Positions 27,876 to 36,264 of a stretch of DNA of 64,000 bases are shown piece by piece. The notes below the pieces were generated by a model. The model had not been told where the DNA came from. It saw only the letters and a program-made list of their open reading frames with translations, and did not search any database. Each line of letters opens with the position of its first letter. The first letter of the stretch is position 1. The translations under genes were made by a program, and so were the position numbers. Where the stretch lies: contig JAFDIV010000001.1 in the NCBI GenBank assembly GCA_019307815.1, positions 310,001 to 374,000 on the forward strand, in the 5' to 3' direction. This stretch comes from Deltaproteobacteria bacterium (lineage in GTDB: Bacteria > Desulfobacterota > DSM-4660 > Desulfatiglandales > Desulfatiglandaceae).

Positions 27876-28696
27876 GTCGCAATCCCTTCATTATCAGGTC
27901 ATTCCTTCCAGCCTGGGACTTCGAGAGTCCCACTGAGGAAGAATTCGAGTCGCAATCCCTTCATTATCAGGTCATTCCTTCCAGCTATGGCATGGGTCAG
28001 AGTAACGTCGATCGTGAGACAGGGTCGCAATCCCTTCATTATCAGGTCATTCCTTCCAGCTATGCGGACGTAAGGGTAACGGGTTAGGAAAAAACGGTCG
28101 CAATCCCTTCATTATCAGGTCATTCCTTCCAGCGGGACAAGAAGGATCCCCATGACGTAACTCTGCAATTGTCGCAATCCCCTCATTATCGGGTCATTCC
28201 TTCCAGCTTATCCCAGTATCCCACGTTTCGGGATTTTGGGATTGGTCGCAATCCCCTCATTATCGGGTCATTCCTTCCAGCAGACTTCCAGTTGGATCAT
28301 CTCATGATTATGAAATTCTGCGTCGCAATCCCCTCATTATCGGGTCATTCCTTCCAGCACACAGCAATTGACATAATTCCTGGCAGTATAATTCTGTCGC
28401 AATCCCCTCATTATCGGGTCATTCCTTCCAGCTCACAGGCCATTGGAGACATTAACAATCCATAGATTTCAGTCGCAATCCCCTCATTATCGGGTCATTC
28501 CTTCCAGCTTCAGTCGCAATCCCCTCATTATCGGGTCATTCCTTCCAGCCCAAACCCTAGCATCAGATTACTTGGATTACAGGTATGTCGCAATCCCCTC
28601 ATTATCGGGTCATTCCTTCCAGCCCGATGGGTTGACGAGGGCGGGGATGAGAAGTACATGTCGCAATCCCCTCATTATCGGGTCATTCCTTCCAGC
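27876..28696 (-). CRISPR. CRISPR array, 12 repeats of 37 bp
   Basis: Repeats start at 27876, 27949, 28024, 28097, 28171, 28245, 28322, 28396, 28472, 28513, 28587 and 28660. Plus-strand repeats begin GTCGCAAT and end CATTCCTTCCAGC. The minus strand ends in ATTGCGAC, like the 8-base 5' handle of type III crRNAs, so I read the array as minus-strand with the leader on the right. Spacers are 36-40 bases, except spacer 9 (28509-28512), which is only TTCA. Repeats 1-4 carry CCTTCATTATCAGG; repeats 5-12 carry CCCTCATTATCGGG. The changes are paired, so both forms keep a short stem. Confidence 0.97.
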
Positions 28697-29005
28697 CGTG
28701 GCCCTATATTTCAAAGATCTTTAGAAGACTTGGCATAGCACTTCCGAGAAGCCTTCGTCACAGGGGGGTCTAATTCCCAGGGATTTATTTTAAATGATTT
28801 GCAGATATAGTGTAACATACTGAAATTTATGAAAGTATTGTCTTGCGAGAATTGTTTTCGACCACAAATAAAAACCTATGGAGTATCAGTTAGTTACAAA
28901 ACTAACAATTCCACCCGAAGGTCCTCGCATTTTTGAGTATGACTTTGCCCTTAGCTTGGTCCAGAATATCCAGTTTGCTTGAGTACTTCACCGGGTCTGG
29001 TATTT
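28697..29005 (-). promoter_or_regulatory. CRISPR leader region
   Basis: 309 bases, with an AT-rich middle part, between the array and the end of csm5, containing no gene. Its place beside the newer repeat variant and the handle direction make it the likely leader and promoter region. It holds a perfect hairpin, GTTAGTT (28889-28895) with AACTAAC (28900-28906), which may be a regulatory site. I cannot point to a convincing -10/-35 pair. Confidence 0.6.
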
Positions 29006-30499
29006 TTACTCGAGTATTTCCTTAATCTTTTTAACTTTCTTTTTTTGTTTATCGCTCAATTTGCCTTTCCACTTCCCCTTACCAACCCAATATTCCTTTA
29101 ATGCCTGGGCCAGCTCCTTCTTTTTTGCCTCTGGGAATTGATCGATTCGATTGAAAATCTCCACGACCTCTTGTTCGCTTGTGGTCAAATCTCTCACCTT
29201 TGCTATAGCTCTATCTTCTGGAGATAATCGCTCCCATGCTGCCTTTTTCTCTTCTTCCTCCCGTCTCCTTTGCTCTTCCTCGGCCCTTAGTCTTTCCAGT
29301 TCTCTGGTTCTCTCAATCTCCTTTTGTTGCTGCCGAGCTGCCTTTCGGGTGGCATCAGCTTTGTTTCTTCTTTGTTCCTTCTCCCAAAGTCTTTGTTTTT
29401 CCTGTAATTCCTCTAAAATTTCCGGGTCAGGGACAATTAAGACTGCCCACCCAAAGGGCTGAAGACCTCCTTTGTCACTAGGTCTCGCACTATGAGAAGC
29501 CAGCCACAGGGTGGTAGCCTCCTTAGCCCATTTGGGCTTTTCACCTGGTTTTCCCATAATCTTGATTGATCTGTGCCCCTTGATTGTTACACTTTCGGCC
29601 CCACTGTGTCGCCCCAGCCGAATAAGGGCTCCTGACCCATTAGGCGAGTAAGAGGCCCTCTGGACTCCAAGTTGGCTTAACTGATTTTCTTCTCTCTTCC
29701 TTTCTTTTTCATAGAAATATTTCAGGCTATTGAGCAGTGTCTCCATTGAGATCGGATTCTTGATCCCGGCTTTGGGATGGGGCTGCGCCACTGTAATATA
29801 TCCTTCAAACATGTTACCAGGTTCGATAACCTCCAAGATCTGAAAGGGACCTCTTGCTCTAAACCGAGAAACAGCCTTTTTCTCATTTACAGCATAGACT
29901 ATCTTTGTTTTGATCCGACCGACAGGCCTGAAGTCTGATACCTTGATGCACCTAAATGGATCAGTGGAGAACTGGCCTCCTTCCAACAGTATCCTTTCTA
30001 GCCTTTTGGCATCCCTTGCCTTAAATGGGCCCAGTTTTTTCTTTTTAGGAAGGGCATTGAGGTAGGCAGTGCGCAAAGAGCCCTTTATCGCTGAACCGGG
30101 GATGTAGGGACGCTGATCTTCAGTAAGAAATGCAGTTCTCCATATGGTGAACTGGTTAAGCTCCCGCTGGATTTTTCTCTCGTCATTGAGAGGGATACTT
30201 AGGGTCTTCGAGTAATGTTCTACGAACCCAGTGGAAACTTTAATCCTTCGCCCTTCCATTTCCACGTCGTCCATAAACTTATAGATTTCCAATAGGGAGG
30301 ATACAGTCCCTTTTTCGCATATAGCCGAAAATTGGTCGAGTTTCTTTGGAGGTAACGTTGCCACAAGGTCAATTGGCGAAAATGCAATAATTTCCCGATT
30401 CCTCTTATCTACCCGAAAACCCAAAGGCTCATATACTTCATCGCATCCTATATGAAGTGGAGAAACAGTCCTTATAACAAACCGAAAAGTATTACCCAT
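29006..30499 (-). CDS. csm5: Type III-A CRISPR RAMP protein Csm5
   Basis: About 497 residues from ATG 30499, which comes two bases after the csm4 stop. It has the RAMP start (RFVIRTVSPLHIGCDEVYEP) and the glycine-rich YIPGSAIKGSLRTAYL loop typical of Csm5, which caps the 3' end of the crRNA in the effector complex. After the RAMP core (to about residue 370) there is a long highly charged helix (about 380-430, mainly E, R, K, Q) and a lysine-rich end. This tail is unusual for Csm5. It is the last gene of the effector operon. Confidence 0.92.
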   Translation of the reverse strand: MGNTFRFVIRTVSPLHIGCDEVYEPLGFRVDKRNREIIAFSPIDLVATLPPKKLDQFSAICEKGTVSSLLEIYKFMDDVEMEGRRIKVSTGFVEHYSKTLSIPLNDERKIQRELNQFTIWRTAFLTEDQRPYIPGSAIKGSLRTAYLNALPKKKKLGPFKARDAKRLERILLEGGQFSTDPFRCIKVSDFRPVGRIKTKIVYAVNEKKAVSRFRARGPFQILEVIEPGNMFEGYITVAQPHPKAGIKNPISMETLLNSLKYFYEKERKREENQLSQLGVQRASYSPNGSGALIRLGRHSGAESVTIKGHRSIKIMGKPGEKPKWAKEATTLWLASHSARPSDKGGLQPFGWAVLIVPDPEILEELQEKQRLWEKEQRRNKADATRKAARQQQKEIERTRELERLRAEEEQRRREEEEKKAAWERLSPEDRAIAKVRDLTTSEQEVVEIFNRIDQFPEAKKKELAQALKEYWVGKGKWKGKLSDKQKKKVKKIKEILE

Positions 30500-30501
30500 G
30501 G

Positions 30502-31533
30502 TCAACCCCCCATTACCAACGGCAGGTATGGCGCATAACCCTGAACAACAGTATTGGGCTCGGCTTTGGAAACATTTCGTACCGCTTTGCCAATGTAGGG
30601 CCTGTCAAAGTCAATGCCTTCCGCGGGTATAAAAACAGCTCCTTCATCAGCCATTATGACAGGGTTTTTGAACGGGTTCTCACTTCTCGCTAAGTCCCCG
30701 CCGTGTCTGCCGAACCTGACAAACGGCGTGAAGAAGTATCTCTCGAACCGTCCCTGCTCGGGCACACAAGGAGCGAGCGTATAAAAGGCATGTGCATTGT
30801 CTCTCTTAGGGATTTCCAGTTCTTTCGTGTCCTTAACCTCGAACCTCCCCATTCCCGTGGAGGCATCCTTACCGAACCCGAATTCTCCCATCCTCTCCAG
30901 GCCTTTTGTCACACGTTCAATATCTGTCACAGATTCCTCCAAAAGGATGAATATCACAAGTTCCAGTCCGGGCATATAACAGCCGACTTGAATATTATAT
31001 GGGGCAAAGGGTGGTTCCCCTGTGCTCGAGCTTAAACGGTTTATTGTATTATGAGACCGGGTTGTATATAAATGAAATCGCCTAGGCCCCCAAAAGGAGG
31101 CCCGGTCTATTTCATCCTCTGCCCTTTGGCACCTCTCAAAAAGCTCTTCATCGTTCAACGCTCTCATATTTCCTGCCCTTATGCACCCACTTCCATATTC
31201 GTATATAACCCACTGCCTCTTTTTCTCTTCTTTGCGCTTTTTTAAGCTTTCCATGCGCCTTTTGCTATCAGAAAAAGTTTCCAAAGGAGGAGATAAAGCT
31301 GGCTTCCTTAAAGCGCAAACAAGCTTTTCGTTCTCACTCTTAAGCTTGGGAACAGCTGAGGAAAAAATTACAAAGGGCCTTTCATGGTAAACTACCAACT
31401 GGCGATCAATCCCTCCCTCCACAAGAGAGCTGTCCCAGGCTGCCTCCCAGCAAAACTGGCCGAAAAGGGTATCTCCTTTAAGGGGGGTTCCAAAGCCCGC
31501 AGTGGGCTCAATAATTATGGCATAGAGTTTCAT
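30502..31533 (-). CDS. csm4: Type III-A CRISPR RAMP protein Csm4
   Basis: About 343 residues from ATG 31533, which has GAAGGAG at six bases; the frame also opens at 31548. It begins MKLYAIIIEPTAGFGTPLKGDTL, the Csm4/Cas5-like start that holds the 5' handle of crRNA, and has the late glycine-rich GEFGFGKDASTGMGRFEV loop. It bridges Cas10 and the Csm3 backbone. It lies 11 bases after the csm3 stop. Confidence 0.94.
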   Translation of the reverse strand: MKLYAIIIEPTAGFGTPLKGDTLFGQFCWEAAWDSSLVEGGIDRQLVVYHERPFVIFSSAVPKLKSENEKLVCALRKPALSPPLETFSDSKRRMESLKKRKEEKKRQWVIYEYGSGCIRAGNMRALNDEELFERCQRAEDEIDRASFWGPRRFHLYTTRSHNTINRLSSSTGEPPFAPYNIQVGCYMPGLELVIFILLEESVTDIERVTKGLERMGEFGFGKDASTGMGRFEVKDTKELEIPKRDNAHAFYTLAPCVPEQGRFERYFFTPFVRFGRHGGDLARSENPFKNPVIMADEGAVFIPAEGIDFDRPYIGKAVRNVSKAEPNTVVQGYAPYLPLVMGG

Positions 31534-31544
31534 GCCTTGCTCCT

Positions 31545-32249
31545 TCATGAAAGGGGTTGTATAGATACAAATCTTTGCTGGATTTTGGGGTCGTCAAACT
31601 CAAACTGTACTCGCCCGTATCCTCGGCTACCGTTTCCTCCGAGAGCGTCCATTTCTAGCAACTTCATGCCTTCTAGCAAAAGACCCTCCAGGTCTTCATC
31701 TTTATCCGCATCCATTATTTTGAGGGTAACCGAAAACCTAAACTCGGCACCAGCGGGAACCCTCTCTGTAAAACGTGGATTTTCAGCAGTCCCACTGATT
31801 CGATTGATGGAATTTTCTGGCTTTATTTCAGTAAAGGGTAGGTGATCTTCTTGGGCTCGTTGCTTCCAGTTTTCATCAAGCGGACAATCAGCGAACGAAC
31901 ACCTTGTTGGGCCGAGGTTCTTGGCCTCCTCTTCATCCGCCCCGCTAGTTCCAAACAACTTCAATATCTTCAAGCCTTCCGCTTGGGCAGATTCGTCTGC
32001 TCCATCTAGTACCTTGTAGGAAAGCGGCTTACCTTCGGTTTTCCCCATCAGGCCGGTCCTTAGCTCTAAAAGTGAGCGGATTTTGCCTTTTAGAGAAGAG
32101 CCAGGGATAAATGGTTCCAGCGTGTGGGGGTGCTTAATGACAGTATTGTCAGTACCACCTATCTTCATTTCAGTGTCACCGGCTCCAATATGCAAGCCAC
32201 TCTTCAAAAAGATTTTTCCCTTGATCTGTTTCATTCTTACGAGTTGCAT
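31545..32249 (-). CDS. csm3: Type III-A CRISPR backbone RNase Csm3
   Basis: About 234 residues from ATG 32249, which has an excellent GGGAGGGA site; a longer frame to 32282 overlaps csm2. It contains KSGLHIGAG, then IGGTDNTVIK with D34 in the position of the catalytic aspartate that cuts target RNA every six bases, and PFIPGSSLKGKIRSLLE. Several copies form the backbone of the complex. The G-rich loop near the C-terminus is GGNGSRGYGRVQF. Confidence 0.95.
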   Translation of the reverse strand: MQLVRMKQIKGKIFLKSGLHIGAGDTEMKIGGTDNTVIKHPHTLEPFIPGSSLKGKIRSLLELRTGLMGKTEGKPLSYKVLDGADESAQAEGLKILKLFGTSGADEEEAKNLGPTRCSFADCPLDENWKQRAQEDHLPFTEIKPENSINRISGTAENPRFTERVPAGAEFRFSVTLKIMDADKDEDLEGLLLEGMKLLEMDALGGNGSRGYGRVQFEFDDPKIQQRFVSIQPLS

Positions 32250-32265
32250 TTTGTATCCCTCCCAT

Positions 32266-32676
32266 CTAGTTTGATGGACCATGTTGTCTGTAAAAGCCCA
32301 TTAGCGCCTCAAAAAAGTTGGCAAATACCATGAGGTCTTTTTGCTCTTGAATTTGACTAACCGAATCTTTTATGAAGGTGAGGAATGTGTTGGAGACGAG
32401 GTCTCTTCCTTTGGCGTAAGCTGCTTTTGCGGTTAGCATATGCACAAGAGGAAGAATACGTTCCCACTGTGTCTTGCCAGCCCTTGCCTCAGAATCCAAT
32501 CTGAGGACTTCGTCATAAAACTTGCGCAGTTGGGTCCTCTTGTTGGCCTTTTTCCCTTTGCTCCCTTTATGGTCGTCAGCAAGGATCCTGGCAAGCTTTT
32601 CTGCCTTTTCGGAGAAAAGCTTCGGGTCTATGGTACTTTTTTCCTTGTCTTTCCAAAATTCAACAATCTTGCCCAT
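32266..32676 (-). CDS. csm2: Type III-A CRISPR small subunit Csm2
   Basis: A 136-residue helical protein with KRTQLRKFYDEVLRL, the conserved Csm2 segment, then LVHMLTAKAAYAKGR and a final FFEALMGFYRQH. It binds target RNA along the belly of the effector complex. ATG 32676 is preceded by AGGAGGG, ten bases after the cas10 stop, consistent with a single operon. Confidence 0.93.
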   Translation of the reverse strand: MGKIVEFWKDKEKSTIDPKLFSEKAEKLARILADDHKGSKGKKANKRTQLRKFYDEVLRLDSEARAGKTQWERILPLVHMLTAKAAYAKGRDLVSNTFLTFIKDSVSQIQEQKDLMVFANFFEALMGFYRQHGPSN

Positions 32677-32686
32677 ATTTTCCCTC

Positions 32687-35296
32687 CTATCGTGTGTTGT
32701 AGAGGATATCCCATAGCGGAACCTTAAGCCAACCTCCGTATGTTTCCAGCCAGTGAGCCAAAGAAGCAGCCACTTCGTTTACAATTTGGGATCGCGCATC
32801 CTTGGGAAGAGATTTGGCCACATTTCTTTCGGTAAAGTAAGAAAGCAATGCACGCCACTTGGTGCAGTGCATATCTTTTAGAAATATCTCACTTTGGTTC
32901 AAAACTTCCTTTTCATGAGCTGCCATATAAATGAGTTCATTGAGCTTATAGAGCATGGAGCGGGTTACGATATTGTCCTGATACCACTTCCAGATTTTGT
33001 CCTTAACCTGGAACAAACTTTTCACCTTGAGCCATGGAAGAGTCTCGCCAAACACGGTTACTTTGTTCTTTTCCCCGCTCTTGGAAAGTTCCAAGGCCTC
33101 TTCTGCGTGCTCAGCCATGGTGTCCAGCGGGGTATTGGGCTTGCAAAATATTATGCCTGCAGACAAATGGATCTGGGGGTTACCGCAACAATAACGCCTA
33201 AAATCATCCGACAGTTCAGACGCAAGATTGAGCATTACGTTCCAGGGGCCTATGAGAAAAAGGTCGTCCCCTCCACCGAACACTGTGTAAACTTCTCCAT
33301 ATCGCTGATTCTCTTTTAATTTGTATGGGAGGTAGCAGGCAAAAAACGCATTCAACTGGCGACTGAGGCTGGCAAGGCGCGAAATGGTAAATCGCTCCGG
33401 TTTGAGTCCGCAACTCATTATCACCCCAAGGTTGTCCACATCTGCCTTTAGGATTCCCAATGCGTCGATACCTGCACAGCCCTTTGAATCCTCTGTAACA
33501 TTAAGTGCTTTAGCTGCAATATGAGTAAAGGTCTTAGGTTCACCTACGTTAATTTGATCAATAGCGTCGAGCTTTTTTTTCTCCAATTTTTCTGAGCACA
33601 ATATGCGCTCATCGTATCTGTCCTCTTCCATGTAAACAGGTACATAGCCGTTCAGCATCTTCACGGTTGCCTTAGAGGCTATGCTGTCGCGGGCCCAAGA
33701 CTGTATATCCCAATATCCCAGCAATTCTCGGTTTTGAGCAAGAGAGTCGACGTTTGAATCAAGGAATGCCACTTGGTAAACATTGTAGATAGGCTCGACA
33801 AGATAGTTGGACAAAGAACTACAGGGAGCGTCTTTGCGAAGAAGGGCAATGTGCTTGTTTTTTACTATCTTAGTCCCCAAGAATATATGGTCGCGACATA
33901 GCTTACAGGCCGACATGGTTTCCTGATCAATGTACGGAGAACCCTCCACAACGTCGTTTGAAGGCCTTTTTCCGCAGATGGGACAAATGGGGCTCTGGAG
34001 GTCATTATTGAAGCGATCCAGATAGTCCTGTACAGCCCCTCCATGCCGGTCCAGGTCAATCTTTGAAAACTTCTTTTTTTCTGTCTGAAAGGAGATCCTG
34101 TCCCAAAGCTTTTGAAAGGTTCTCTCCACAAAGTCTCTAGGTTTGGCTGTTACAACGGTAATTCCAAGCGCAGTCTCTCCCAGGGACACATCATAAAGCC
34201 AGTCGTTGACATCGCGATCTACTTCATTAACAGCATTCCAGGCTTTTTCAGTATTAGGAGCAATAATCAAAAATTTTCCCGCAGCATTTAAAATCGAGGA
34301 CATGCGGTGGAGGCCTATCCTTCTGCAAAGCATGTCTGCAGCAAGCTCAGAAAGGAGGGAAACATACAGAGAGCGACCCCTCAATAGCTTGGAGCGGTGT
34401 TTCCTGGTGTCACCGTAACCCTTGAATATGAAATCTTGGATACCATAAAGGTCTCCTGACACGATAAGGAACTTTTCAGTGTCATAATCTTTGATGCTGT
34501 TTTCGTTGAGGGAATTATTTTCCTTGTGATAAAGATATAAGGCTGTTGCCAGGGCTGCAGTAACACGACAGTGATCGTATAAAGACACATCTGGCACTAC
34601 CTTGCCCACTCGGGCAGCAGGTATCGCCGACATGTAAACCATCATCAAGCTGTCAAAATGTTCCAGCCATAGTTCGACATTTTCATTCCGATGAAGAAGT
34701 TGAGATAGTGAAGCAAGAAACTGATTATACAGATCCTCGTACTCCTGAGTGAGGCTTTTGCTTCCCTTATCTTCTTGGTTACTCCGTTGCACCGGAAAAA
34801 GGTTTTTAGCGGTCATCCCTGCCAACCTGTAGTGGTACTGGAAATTATCTGCTGAGTCATATTTGTCTTCTTCTGCCAAAAGCTGCTCAAAGAGTGTAAA
34901 AAGCCTTGTTTCCAAGAAATCCTTTACCGTAATTTCATCTTCCTCCTTCTCAAATGTGTCCCGATCCCATCCACTACTTATGCGATCGGCAACCGCAATC
35001 ACCCATTGAAGGGGTGTGGAGGGGTTGTGATGCCCGGCAATAAGATTGATGAAAGTGTCACCCTCTCCCCATTCGCGGCTTGTAAACTCCAGGGGAAAGA
35101 GATCAGCATTTTTTTCAATAATGGCCGCGCTGTATATCGCATGATGGTGGGAGTAACGACCATTTCTGACCGGGAGGTAAACATTTTCGTGGTGGCGTAT
35201 ATATTCCCCATCTACACCCAACGTGGCTCTTGTTCCAGCTTTGCCCAGATCATGCATCAGGCCTGCGGCATGCACTTTCAATGTGGTGGGGTCCAT
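32687..35296 (-). CDS. cas10: Type III-A CRISPR large subunit Cas10/Csm1
   Basis: 869 residues. An intact N-terminal HD nuclease motif is present (H15-D16 in GLMHDLGKAG). Palm 1 is followed by a zinc site (C438, C441, C464, C467). The second palm has KADVDNLG and an intact GGDD (675-678), so it should both cut DNA and make cyclic oligoadenylate when target RNA is bound. This matches the presence of two CARF effectors. ATG 35296 follows GGAGGGT. It is the first gene of cas10-csm2-csm3-csm4-csm5, with a palindromic operator about 70 bases upstream. Confidence 0.96.
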   Translation of the reverse strand: MDPTTLKVHAAGLMHDLGKAGTRATLGVDGEYIRHHENVYLPVRNGRYSHHHAIYSAAIIEKNADLFPLEFTSREWGEGDTFINLIAGHHNPSTPLQWVIAVADRISSGWDRDTFEKEEDEITVKDFLETRLFTLFEQLLAEEDKYDSADNFQYHYRLAGMTAKNLFPVQRSNQEDKGSKSLTQEYEDLYNQFLASLSQLLHRNENVELWLEHFDSLMMVYMSAIPAARVGKVVPDVSLYDHCRVTAALATALYLYHKENNSLNENSIKDYDTEKFLIVSGDLYGIQDFIFKGYGDTRKHRSKLLRGRSLYVSLLSELAADMLCRRIGLHRMSSILNAAGKFLIIAPNTEKAWNAVNEVDRDVNDWLYDVSLGETALGITVVTAKPRDFVERTFQKLWDRISFQTEKKKFSKIDLDRHGGAVQDYLDRFNNDLQSPICPICGKRPSNDVVEGSPYIDQETMSACKLCRDHIFLGTKIVKNKHIALLRKDAPCSSLSNYLVEPIYNVYQVAFLDSNVDSLAQNRELLGYWDIQSWARDSIASKATVKMLNGYVPVYMEEDRYDERILCSEKLEKKKLDAIDQINVGEPKTFTHIAAKALNVTEDSKGCAGIDALGILKADVDNLGVIMSCGLKPERFTISRLASLSRQLNAFFACYLPYKLKENQRYGEVYTVFGGGDDLFLIGPWNVMLNLASELSDDFRRYCCGNPQIHLSAGIIFCKPNTPLDTMAEHAEEALELSKSGEKNKVTVFGETLPWLKVKSLFQVKDKIWKWYQDNIVTRSMLYKLNELIYMAAHEKEVLNQSEIFLKDMHCTKWRALLSYFTERNVAKSLPKDARSQIVNEVAASLAHWLETYGGWLKVPLWDILYNTR

Positions 35297-35364
35297 TAGA
35301 TGTACCCTCCGAAAAAACAGGAATTGTGATTAGCACTATATGCAAGAAAACTTTCCGATTAAAT

Positions 35365-35382
35365 CATTGCAACGTTGCAATG
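35365..35382. promoter_or_regulatory. Palindromic operator upstream of cas10
   Basis: CATTGCAACGTTGCAATG is a perfect 18-bp palindrome 69 bases upstream of the cas10 start. The same 14-bp core, TTGCAACGTTGCAA, occurs upstream of cas6 at 38333. It probably binds a dimeric regulator that controls both operons; the regulator is not known. Confidence 0.6.
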
Positions 35383-35385
35383 GCA

Positions 35386-35430
35386 CAAAAAAGCCCGCGC
35401 TCTTCTCTTGGAAGAGGCGGGTCTTTTGTT
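35386..35430 (-). terminator. Intrinsic terminator between the vapBC end and cas10
   Basis: A GC-rich stem (CCCGC and CTCTTC with GAAGAG and GCGGG) is followed, on the minus strand, by six T (35387-35392). It would end transcripts coming from the cas6-CARF-vapBC operon before the cas10 promoter. On the plus strand a weaker T-rich tail (TCTTTTGTTTT) also follows. Confidence 0.8.
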
Positions 35431-35548
35431 TTCCCCGTTGTTTACACTCCACCTGCGCCCCCGATTGAAAGTTGAAAACGAAGGCCAAGTTGACAGTCTT
35501 TATATTAAATACAAATGATTAAGTCAAGAAACGAAGAAGATCAGTGTA

Positions 35549-35935
35549 TTACCAGCTTGTTCGAACTGGATACTGTCGGATTAATTGGTCTGGAGTTAGG
35601 ATTACAAGACCATTCACTATAGCTTGGCAAACAAGCATCCGGTCAAAGGGATCCTTATGGTAGTAAGGAAGTTTTGTTAGATAAAGGGTCGACTCTTCAT
35701 CCAGAGGAAGAGGCTCAATACCGTGCATTGCTCTTTGAAATGGAATAAACTTTTCAGGGGCTTCGGGAAGAGGCAGCTTTCCAAGCTCGTATTTAATAGC
35801 TATCTCCCATGTGGAGACAGTGCTGAGATACACCTCGTTGTCAGGGTCAGTGAAAAGTTCTATGGCTTGCCCAGATAGCTCGGGGGCATCAAGAATAATC
35901 CAAAGAAACGGGGAGGTGTCGAGAAGGAGTTTCAT
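35549..35935 (-). CDS. vapC: PIN-domain toxin VapC
   Basis: About 128 residues from ATG 35935, which overlaps the antitoxin stop as ATGA. It has the PIN acidic residues: LLLDTSPFLWI, a middle STWEIAIKYELGKL, and DPFDRMLVCQA near the end. PIN toxins cut RNA, often tRNA. It sits inside the CRISPR locus between the second CARF gene and cas10. Confidence 0.88.
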   Translation of the reverse strand: MKLLLDTSPFLWIILDAPELSGQAIELFTDPDNEVYLSTVSTWEIAIKYELGKLPLPEAPEKFIPFQRAMHGIEPLPLDEESTLYLTKLPYYHKDPFDRMLVCQAIVNGLVILTPDQLIRQYPVRTSW

Positions 35936-36177
35936 TGGTTGTTGGAGTAAAAACAATCAATAATTTCTGGGGGGAGTGTCTCATAAAAGTCCTTGGGTAT
36001 CTGAAACAAGCCCTTTGCAAGCCCCAAAGGGCGCCGGGATTTTCTTGAGGGCGAAATGGGGCGAATTTCAGCTACGGGGACATTTCGTTTGCATAGAATT
36101 ATGGTTTCCCCCTCCGCTACCTTTTCCAGGTATTTAGAAAGATGTGTCTTGGCCTCGTGTATGTTGACCCTTATCAT
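35932..36177 (-). CDS. Phd/YefM family antitoxin
   Basis: An 81-residue antitoxin with the Phd DNA-binding start (VNIHEAKTHLSKYLEKVAEGE and VPVAEIRPI) and a flexible C-terminus that would cover the PIN toxin. It is coupled to vapC through ATGA. About 87 bases separate it from the end of the CARF gene, so it may have its own promoter. Confidence 0.88.
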   Translation of the reverse strand: MIRVNIHEAKTHLSKYLEKVAEGETIILCKRNVPVAEIRPISPSRKSRRPLGLAKGLFQIPKDFYETLPPEIIDCFYSNNQ

Positions 36178-36264
36178 GCCTTAATACTAAGTCTAAAACT
36201 AGACTAAGCCAAGAAAAATACACTAGACAACTCCTGTCAACAGCAGCTTGCCTCACCGGGATTG

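Noticed and set aside
27858..28724. Three open frames with repeated SPHYRVIPSS-like peptides
   Set aside because: They are translations of the CRISPR repeats, not genes.
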